DNA of 47,545 nt from an uncultured Tessaracoccus sp. (lineage in GTDB: Bacteria; Actinomycetota; Actinomycetes; Propionibacteriales; Propionibacteriaceae), in contig NZ_CAMYFI010000015.1 in NCBI RefSeq assembly GCF_947255005.1, positions 1-47,545 of the forward strand, written 5' to 3'. Under the pieces are notes generated by a model. It was not told the origin of the DNA and did not search any database. It saw only the letters and a program-made list of their open reading frames with translations. Of the stretch, positions 42,154 to 47,545 are shown piece after piece (the stretch's first letter is position 1; each line of letters starts with the position of its first letter). Both the position numbers and the translations under genes were made by a program.

Positions 42154-43230
42154 TTACGGCTCCATCTCGTCGGCCGTGGGAGCTGCGGGCCGGTTCGTCG
42201 AGGTGCGATCGAGGTAGAAGAACGCCGTGGTGGCAACGTCGTCGCGCAGCTGACGGTAGCGGCCCTTCGAGCGCCAGCCGAGTGTTTGCACGTCGACGCG
42301 GCTGAGGCGCTTGGAAAAGCGGATCGGATCAGGCGTGTGCCAGCGGTACATGCCGAAGCGCTGCTGGCTCTCATACAGGCCGTCTGGGCGGATCACCTGT
42401 GGCATGCCGAGGAATGGCGTAGTGAACGCGGTGTAGCCCTGGCCGGGTACGTCGAAGTTCCATGCACCGCCGAAGTAGTCCTCGGTGCCGGTGCCGCAGA
42501 TGGTGGGGTAGTCCACGTCGTCGTCCATGTAGAACTTGAGTTCACCTTCGCCCCACCAGCCGGTGGAATTGACACCCCAGGCCATGTAGGTGCCCGCGTA
42601 GTGGCCGCGGCCCTCAATACCCTCGAGCATCACGTGGAGGCCGTCGGTGACGGGCTGCGAACGTCGCCACTGGGCGTGCAGATAGGCCGCTTCCTCGGGC
42701 ACGGGGCCCTCTTCGTAGGTGATCTGGTAGTAGACGAACACGTCCTCGTCGCTCAGGTTCTCGATGGTGAAGCGCGCCCCGCTGCGGAACGGCATCGGCC
42801 AGTACGAGTTGCAGCCGCCGTGCGGGTTGACGGCGATCATCTGCGAGCTGACTTGGGCGAACTGGTTCCAGCCATGGCAGAAGAAGTCGCCGAGGGGCAC
42901 CTCGATGGCGGGTGCGTCGTCGCCATCCCAGTACGCGCGGAGGATGAGCGAGCGCATCTTGCGCATGTCGGTGGTGAGCCAGATGTGGGTGATGCAGCCG
43001 GAGCCGCTGATGTCGGCGAGGGTGAAGGTGGTGCCGGCATCGAGCTTGATGCTGGGGGAGACCTTCCATCCGACGCCCAGTTCGCGGGAAGCCTCCGCGC
43101 CGGTGCCCGTGGTGGCCTTGCCGCCCTCGCCGGGGGCGCCGGTGAAGTTCTCGGGGGATATCGAGCGTGTGTGGGTGGGGCGAATCAGCGCGGCCTGCCG
43201 CCACGGGCCGGCGAGTGCATGCTCTGGCAT
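42154..43230 (-). CDS. DUF2961 / GH172-like glycoside hydrolase
   Basis: ATG 43230 has AAGGAG upstream; a longer frame reaches 43308. The 358-residue protein shows the DUF2961 landmarks: GSGCITHIWLTT, EVPLGDFFCHGW, GCNSYWPMPFRSGA, WWGEGELKFYMDDD and GTGTEDYFGGAWNF, the last carrying a conserved Glu. GH172 enzymes cleave or form alpha-fructofuranosides or D-arabinofuranosides, including arabinan chains. No signal peptide is seen, so it acts inside the cell on an imported sugar or intermediate. It interrupts the cyd cluster and has its own LacI-type operator-like site. The substrate is not known. Confidence 0.85.
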   Translation of the reverse strand: MPEHALAGPWRQAALIRPTHTRSISPENFTGAPGEGGKATTGTGAEASRELGVGWKVSPSIKLDAGTTFTLADISGSGCITHIWLTTDMRKMRSLILRAYWDGDDAPAIEVPLGDFFCHGWNQFAQVSSQMIAVNPHGGCNSYWPMPFRSGARFTIENLSDEDVFVYYQITYEEGPVPEEAAYLHAQWRRSQPVTDGLHVMLEGIEGRGHYAGTYMAWGVNSTGWWGEGELKFYMDDDVDYPTICGTGTEDYFGGAWNFDVPGQGYTAFTTPFLGMPQVIRPDGLYESQQRFGMYRWHTPDPIRFSKRLSRVDVQTLGWRSKGRYRQLRDDVATTAFFYLDRTSTNRPAAPTADEMEP

Positions 43231-43250
43231 GGTCTGTGCTCCTTCGTTGT

Positions 43251-43266
43251 GTGAAATCGTTATCAC
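43251..43266. promoter_or_regulatory. LacI-type operator-like site upstream of GH172 gene
   Basis: GTGAAATCGTTATCAC is an imperfect palindrome with a central CG (12 of 16 positions symmetric), the form bound by LacI-family sugar regulators. It lies 20 bases before the ATG at 43230. No LacI gene is in the window. Confidence 0.4.
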
Positions 43267-43288
43267 TAGCTTACGGGCGGTGGAAAGA

Positions 43289-43336
43289 TAAGGAATGCTG
43301 GAACCCACCAGATTCGGTGGGCTCCAGCATTCCTTA
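43289..43336 (-). terminator. Terminator hairpin after cydB
   Basis: TAAGGAATGCTGGA (43289-43302) pairs perfectly with 43323-43336, and CCACC with GGTGG inside, giving a stem of about 20 pairs. It starts 27 bases past the cydB stop and would separate cydAB from the GH172 gene. Confidence 0.75.
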
Positions 43337-43362
43337 ATCTGGTTAGCTGGTCGCCAGGGGAC

Positions 43363-44430
43363 CTACGCGGCGGGGGACACGTCGTCGGGAATCGACTTCG
43401 TGCTGATGCGCTTGGAGAACACCCAGTAGCTCCACGCCTGGTAGGCCAGCACGATCGGCACGAAGATGGCCGCGGCCACGGTCATGATGACGAGTGTCGT
43501 CTCCGACGAAGCGGCGGTGATCATGTTCAGGCGATCGCCGACGGCCACCGTCTCGTCCTGCGCGAAGCCGATGTTGCCGTACAGCTTCAAGAAGATGCCG
43601 GTGAACAGCGTCACAATGGCGAGACCGGTGCAGATGAACGCCCAACCGTCGCGGTCTCTCATCACCATGAATACAGCCACGACGAGCGCCACCACGCTCA
43701 GGATTCCGACGATCCACGTGAGCACCGAGAAGTCGCCGAACTCGCTCTTCGCCGGGTAGGCGATGTTCTGCCAGAGCACGAAGATCGCGGTGAGCGCGAC
43801 GGTGACCCAGCCCACCTTGGTGCCGAAGCTCTTGGCCTTCTCGTGCACGACGCCCGACGTCTTCAGCGCCAGGAATGCCGAGCCGTGGAACAGGCAGATC
43901 GCGACGAGCATCAGGCCGCCCACCAGGGCAAACGGCATGAATAGGCCGAAGAAGTTGCCGTTCCACAGCTTGCCGTCGTTCGGCAACCCGGAGACGAAGT
44001 TCGCAAACCCGACGCCGAACACCAGCGCAGGCAGGAACGAGCCGAGGGCGGCGAACCAGTCGAGCATGTTGCGATACTGCGACGTGTGGTGCTTCGAACG
44101 GTACTCGAAGGCCACGCCGCGCAGGATCAGGCCGATCAGCACGAGCAGCAGTGGCAGGTACAGGCCGGAGAACAGCGACGCGTACCAGCCCGGGAAGGCG
44201 GCAAACATGGCGCCACCTGCGGTCAACAGCCACACTTCATTGCCGTCCCACAGCGGGCCGATGGTATTGACGATGACGCGCTTCTCCTTGTCATTGCCAC
44301 CGATGATCTTGATGAGCATCGCCACGCCGTAGTCGAAGCACTCGAGGAAGAAGTAGCCGATCCAGAGCACTGCGACGAGCAGGAACCAGACCAGCGTGAA
44401 CGGGGGAACTGCGGTTTCGAGTAACAACAT
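43363..44430 (-). CDS. cydB: Cytochrome bd ubiquinol oxidase subunit II
   Basis: ATG 44430 lies 14 bases after the cydA stop. The 355-residue membrane protein has the expected first helix (VWFLLVAVLWIGYFFLECFD) and the conserved GPLWDGNEVWLLTAGGAMFAAF segment, and about eight to nine membrane helices in all. It supports the oxidase CydA, which reduces oxygen to water with quinol at low oxygen. It forms an operon with cydA and ends at a hairpin. Confidence 0.95.
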   Translation of the reverse strand: MLLLETAVPPFTLVWFLLVAVLWIGYFFLECFDYGVAMLIKIIGGNDKEKRVIVNTIGPLWDGNEVWLLTAGGAMFAAFPGWYASLFSGLYLPLLLVLIGLILRGVAFEYRSKHHTSQYRNMLDWFAALGSFLPALVFGVGFANFVSGLPNDGKLWNGNFFGLFMPFALVGGLMLVAICLFHGSAFLALKTSGVVHEKAKSFGTKVGWVTVALTAIFVLWQNIAYPAKSEFGDFSVLTWIVGILSVVALVVAVFMVMRDRDGWAFICTGLAIVTLFTGIFLKLYGNIGFAQDETVAVGDRLNMITAASSETTLVIMTVAAAIFVPIVLAYQAWSYWVFSKRISTKSIPDDVSPAA

Positions 44431-44444
44431 TGCTCCAGCTCCTC

Positions 44445-45971
44445 TCAGTACGCGAAGCTCATGGGCTTGTCGGGGTCATCGTTGAGTTCGACGGGCTCCA
44501 CGTCGGGAAGTCCGTGCTTGGTGTACTTCATGAACAGCCACACCTCGAGCACAGCGAGTCCGCCATACAACAGGGTGTAGACAATCATGGAGAACAGCAC
44601 CTCGCCCGAGCTCACCGTCGGAGACACCGCCGAAGCGGTGGGAAGCACACCCACGACGATCCACGGCTGGCGGCCCATCTCGGTAAAGATCCAGCCGACC
44701 GAGTTACCGAGCAGCGGCAGCAGCGGCAAGGCGAATGCGCAGGCCGTGAGGAATTTCGATGGCATCGGGTTACGTCCGCCGCTCAGCATCACCAGCACCA
44801 CCGCGGCGATCGCCATTGCGATGAATCCGAGGGTCATCATGATGCGGAACGACCAGTAGCTCACGATGATGTCCGGGCGGTAGTTGAGATCCATGTAGGA
44901 CTTCTGGATTTCGGGTGAAATCGTGCCGTTCTGCGTGGCCTCGTACACCTGCTGCTGGAGCTTCTGGCGACCTTCGTCGGCCATGAAGTAGCCCTCTTCA
45001 TGGAAGCGCTTGTCGAGGTCGTTGATGCCCTTGACCTCCTCCTGGCCAGCCAAGATGGAGAGCAGCTTCGGCACCTTCAGCTCAAAGACCGCTTCGGTGG
45101 CGTTGCGGTCGCCGATGGTGAGCAGCGAGAACGACGCGTCCTTCTCTGTTTCGAACAGTCCCTCAGCGGCGGCGAGTTTCATGGGCTGCGTTTGCGCGAT
45201 GGCCTTGGCCTGCAGGTCGCCGGTGAGGATGACGCCGATGGAGGAAATCAGCAGCACCCAGGCGCCGAATTTCGTGGCCCAGCGCCAGGTCTTGATGTGC
45301 TCGTCGCTGGCGCCCTCGTCACGAACCGCCTTGTTCAGCTTCGCGAGATGCCAGGCGGAAATGCCGCAGATCAGACCGCCCGCCACCATGTAGGCAGCGG
45401 TGAGCGTGTGGGTGATGGTGGCGATGAACACCGGGTTGGTGAACAGTGCGCCGAAGCCTGCCAGGCCGTCGATTTCTGCGCGTCCGGACTCGACGTTGAA
45501 TACTGCGCCGACGGGGTTCTGCATCCAGGAGTTCGCGGCGAGGATGAACACGGCCGAGATCATGGTGCCGATGGCTGCGCAGTAGATGGTTGCGAGGTGG
45601 AGCTTCTTCGGCAGCTTGTCCCAGCCGAAGATCCACAAGCCAATGAACGTGGATTCAAGGAAGAACGCCAGCAGCGCCTCGAGCGCGAGCGGGGCGCCGA
45701 AGATGTCACCGACGAAGCGTGAGTATTCCGACCAGTTCATGCCGAACTGGAACTCCTGCACGATGCCGGTGACGACGCCGAGTGCGAAGTTGATGAGGAA
45801 GAGTTTTCCGAAGAATTTCGTCAACTGCAGGAAGCGGTGCTGTCCGGTCTTGACCCAGATGGTCTGCAAGACAGCCACCAGCATCGACAGTGCGATGGTG
45901 ATTGGGACGAACAGATAGTGATAAACGGTGGTGATCCCGAATTGCCACCGTGCAAGGGTCACTGGTTCCAT
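44445..45971 (-). CDS. cydA: Cytochrome bd ubiquinol oxidase subunit I
   Basis: ATG 45971 begins a 508-residue membrane protein. Haem ligands are visible: His18 in TTVYHYLFVP, and His in ATITHTLTAAYMVAGG; the conserved GRQPWIVVGVLP loop is present. The quinol loop has TQPMKLAAAEGLFET with the conserved Lys and Glu. The enzyme is a high-affinity terminal oxidase. Its upstream region is shared with a divergent BlaI-type gene and holds palindromes that may be the control sites. Confidence 0.96.
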   Translation of the reverse strand: MEPVTLARWQFGITTVYHYLFVPITIALSMLVAVLQTIWVKTGQHRFLQLTKFFGKLFLINFALGVVTGIVQEFQFGMNWSEYSRFVGDIFGAPLALEALLAFFLESTFIGLWIFGWDKLPKKLHLATIYCAAIGTMISAVFILAANSWMQNPVGAVFNVESGRAEIDGLAGFGALFTNPVFIATITHTLTAAYMVAGGLICGISAWHLAKLNKAVRDEGASDEHIKTWRWATKFGAWVLLISSIGVILTGDLQAKAIAQTQPMKLAAAEGLFETEKDASFSLLTIGDRNATEAVFELKVPKLLSILAGQEEVKGINDLDKRFHEEGYFMADEGRQKLQQQVYEATQNGTISPEIQKSYMDLNYRPDIIVSYWSFRIMMTLGFIAMAIAAVVLVMLSGGRNPMPSKFLTACAFALPLLPLLGNSVGWIFTEMGRQPWIVVGVLPTASAVSPTVSSGEVLFSMIVYTLLYGGLAVLEVWLFMKYTKHGLPDVEPVELNDDPDKPMSFAY

Positions 45972-45983
45972 GGCGGCAGGTTA

Positions 45984-46066
45984 CTACGGATAGTCGTATG
46001 CGCGCGAATAACACCGAATATTTCGGCCTGTCGCCCATCGCCATGGGTGGCTACGACATTTCGTAG
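45984..46066. promoter_or_regulatory. Two CTACGA-N4-TCGTAG-type sites between cydA and blaI
   Basis: CTACGACATTTCGTAG (46051-46066) has perfect six-base arms. CTACGGATAGTCGTAT (45984-45999) is the same pattern with two arm differences, 13 bases before the cydA ATG. A third, weaker one, CTATCATGATGCGTAT (46108-46123), overlaps the blaI start. All have 16-base length with TA and GTA ends, suiting a dimeric winged-helix repressor. Confidence 0.55.
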
Positions 46067-46112
46067 GAGTAAATGACCCCAATGCCGACCGATTTCTTCG
46101 GCAGTTACTATC

Positions 46113-46463
46113 ATGATGCGTATGGCATCGCGAGGAGAGCTGGAGCAGCGCATTATGGAGCTGCTGTGGGAGGCCGATGGGCCTCGCTCCGTCGCGGACG
46201 TGCACCAAGAACTTAGGCAGGAGCGCGAGCTCGCCTACACGACGGTGATGACCGTACTCGACAGGCTCGCGAAGAAACAGTTGGCCGACCGTGAGCTCGT
46301 GAACCGTGCCTGGCAGTACCGCGCCGCGCACCCGCGACACGTCGTGGTGGCCAGAGAACTCAAGGCACTCCTCGATTCCTTGCCCGACGACGTGCGTCGC
46401 CAAACCATCGCCACCTTCGGTGCGCAACTGAGCGACGCCGAGCGCCGACTCGTCGCGGGATAG
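46113..46463 (+). CDS. BlaI/MecI/CopY-family repressor
   Basis: ATG 46113 gives 116 residues; ATG 46122 is also possible and lies about 11 bases after a TACTAT -10-like box (46106-46111), so the message may be nearly leaderless. The winged helix is clear: RIMELLWEADGPRSVADVHQ, then LAYTTVMTVLDRLAKKQL. A C-terminal dimer helix follows. No BlaR1/MecR1 sensor protease lies beside it. It is divergent from cydAB with matching palindromes between, so control of cytochrome bd is more likely than beta-lactam resistance. Confidence 0.9.
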   Translation: MMRMASRGELEQRIMELLWEADGPRSVADVHQELRQERELAYTTVMTVLDRLAKKQLADRELVNRAWQYRAAHPRHVVVARELKALLDSLPDDVRRQTIATFGAQLSDAERRLVAG

Positions 46464-46474
46464 TAGCCGGTTGT

Positions 46475-46624
46475 GGTTTCGATACGCGGGCTTCGCTCGT
46501 TACTCAGCCACCGGAAGGTGAGCCTGTCTCGATCCGATGATTGAGCCGCCGCTGGAAGCGGCGTGTCGAAATCATCTCTGGCCGGGGTTTCGATACGCGG
46601 GCTACGCCCGCTACTCAACCACCG
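46475..46624. repeat. Three family B palindromes
   Basis: Units at 46475-46513 (GGTTTCGATACGCGGGCTTC), 46535-46575 (GATGATTGAGCCGCCGCTGG) and 46585-46624 (GGTTTCGATACGCGGGCTAC) alternate in direction and fill the gap between the convergent blaI and ppk2 ends. Confidence 0.7.
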
Positions 46625-46665
46625 GTGGGCGTCTGACACCGACCGTCGACGCCTGATCGAGGCGC

Positions 46666-47545
46666 TTATCGGCGAGCCTGCAAGAGTGCTTTCTTCTGCT
46701 CCAGCGTTGCGGCGAGATCGGCTTCCCACTCCTCGCGCTGCTGCTTCGCCTGCTTGGCAGCGTGCTTATCGCCGCGCAGTTCGATGGCCTCCTTGCGCAC
46801 GTCGATGGACGACTCGATGGCGCTTTGCACGGTGCTGGCGGTGCCGTCAAGCGACTCCTCCAACGCCGCCTTCGACATGGTCTGGGCGAGTTGCTCGCGC
46901 ATGGCCGCGACGTCGTAACCGGCCTCCGGCCAGCGCGGCTGCATCTCTACGAGCGTGCGCGTGATGATTTCAGTGATGGCCGCACGGGTGTACCACTTCC
47001 GGTCCGCAGGCACGACGTACCAGGGCGCATACTCGGTGTTCGTAAAGCGGAACACGTCTGCATAGGCCTCTTGGTAGTCGTCCCACTTCGCGCGGGTCTT
47101 CAGGTCGCTCGCCGAGAACTTCCAGCGCTTATCCGGGCGGTCGAGGCGCTCCATGAGGCGCTGGGCCTGCTCGTCGTAGCTCACCATGAGTGCGAACTTC
47201 AGCACGGTGGTGCCGCTCTCGACGAGCTGCTCCTCGAAGCTGTTGATCTCGGCGTAGCGTCCCCGCCACACGTCCTCCGGAACGATGTTGTCGACGCGCT
47301 GGACCAGCACGTCTTCGTAGTGCGAGCGGTCGAACACGCCGATGCGGCCCGGCACGGGCAGCGCGCGGCGGATGCGCCACAGGAAGTGGTGCGATGCCTC
47401 TTCCTCCGTCGGTACCTCGAATGAGCGCAGTTGCACCCCCTGCGGGTCGACCATGCCCATGACATGCCTAGCCACACCGCCTTTACCGGCGGTATCCAGC
47501 CCCTGCACTACGACGAGCAACGAACGCTCACCGCCGGCCCGGCCC
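46666..47545 (-). CDS. Polyphosphate kinase 2 family protein (5' partial)
   Basis: The frame runs off the right edge, so the N-terminus is missing; an internal TTG at 47520 is not a likely start. The visible part has Walker A VVVQGLDTAGKGGVARHV, FDRSHYEDVLVQRV (the PPK2 lid and catalytic Asp/Arg region), RWKFSASDLKTRAKWDDYQE and APWYVVPADRKWYTRAAI. A basic coiled tail of about 50 residues with many Lys, Glu and Gln ends it. PPK2 enzymes use polyphosphate to phosphorylate nucleotides. Which subclass (ADP- or AMP-using) cannot be settled from this portion. Confidence 0.92.
   Translation of the reverse strand, partial: GRAGGERSLLVVVQGLDTAGKGGVARHVMGMVDPQGVQLRSFEVPTEEEASHHFLWRIRRALPVPGRIGVFDRSHYEDVLVQRVDNIVPEDVWRGRYAEINSFEEQLVESGTTVLKFALMVSYDEQAQRLMERLDRPDKRWKFSASDLKTRAKWDDYQEAYADVFRFTNTEYAPWYVVPADRKWYTRAAITEIITRTLVEMQPRWPEAGYDVAAMREQLAQTMSKAALEESLDGTASTVQSAIESSIDVRKEAIELRGDKHAAKQAKQQREEWEADLAATLEQKKALLQARR

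Noticed and set aside
46113..46463. Calling the BlaI-type gene a beta-lactam resistance regulator
   Set aside because: No beta-lactamase, penicillin-binding protein or BlaR1 gene is adjacent; the context points to cydAB.

Overview
This is a high-GC, gene-dense window from an actinobacterial chromosome. The gene set is typical of the class: a MurJ flippase fused to a pseudokinase, a DUF6049 protein beside it, twin DUF348/G5 wall proteins, a one-operon cydABDC layout, a CsoR copper repressor and many GTG starts. Propionibacteriaceae or a near relative is my best guess from the repeats and gene order, but this is inference. The murJ, DUF6049, cca and dnaB neighbourhood suggests a location not far from the replication origin. 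Genes at both ends are cut by the window edges.

Layout. (1) 2-3655: four plus-strand genes that look like a type VII secretion (ESX) substrate/accessory cassette. The first and last are remote paralogues with a WxGPA motif, the second has two YbaB-like halves, and the third is a Gly-rich EspC-like protein. No ESX machinery genes are present. (2) 3794-8301: a minus-strand catabolic operon with a GntR regulator, four-carbon acid sugar kinase, beta-hydroxyacid dehydrogenase and GntP permease. (3) 8464-20495: cell-envelope and tRNA genes: murJ-pseudokinase, DUF6049, a divergent membrane Ser/Thr kinase, a headless duplicate of cca, a secreted protein ending abruptly in LPSTGV, the intact cca and an M23 peptidase. 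(4) 19911-25804: TetR, an MMPL transporter carrying a degenerate ABC-ATPase tail, and a YhgE/Pip protein. (5) 25805-28104: repeat-rich DNA, dnaB, and an intergenic cluster of consensus DnaA boxes. (6) 28060-31050: copper homeostasis (csoR, copZ, copA) with a CsoR operator inside the promoter. (7) 31145-35925: two DUF348/G5 wall enzymes with different catalytic ends, then ligA. (8) 35992-38684: a glycosyltransferase and a hipBA toxin-antitoxin pair. (9) 38841-46463: cydA-cydB, a GH172-type glycosidase, cydD-cydC, and a divergent BlaI-type repressor sharing palindromic sites with cydA. (10) 46666-47545: a PPK2 polyphosphate kinase, cut by the edge.

Two intergenic repeat families are scattered through the window. 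Family A is an 81-bp element with about 25-bp inverted ends (four copies, all at gene 3' ends). Family B is a shorter palindrome built on GATTGAGTAGCGG...CGTATCGAAATC, found in clusters.

The most notable observations are: the partial cca duplication with a 542-bp perfectly identical core inside roughly 8-10% divergent flanks; the flipped loop of family A relative to its outer flanks; CTACGA-N4-TCGTAG sites linking the BlaI-type regulator to cytochrome bd; the MMPL-pseudo-ABC fusion; the ESX-like cassette; and the LPSTG motif with no membrane anchor.
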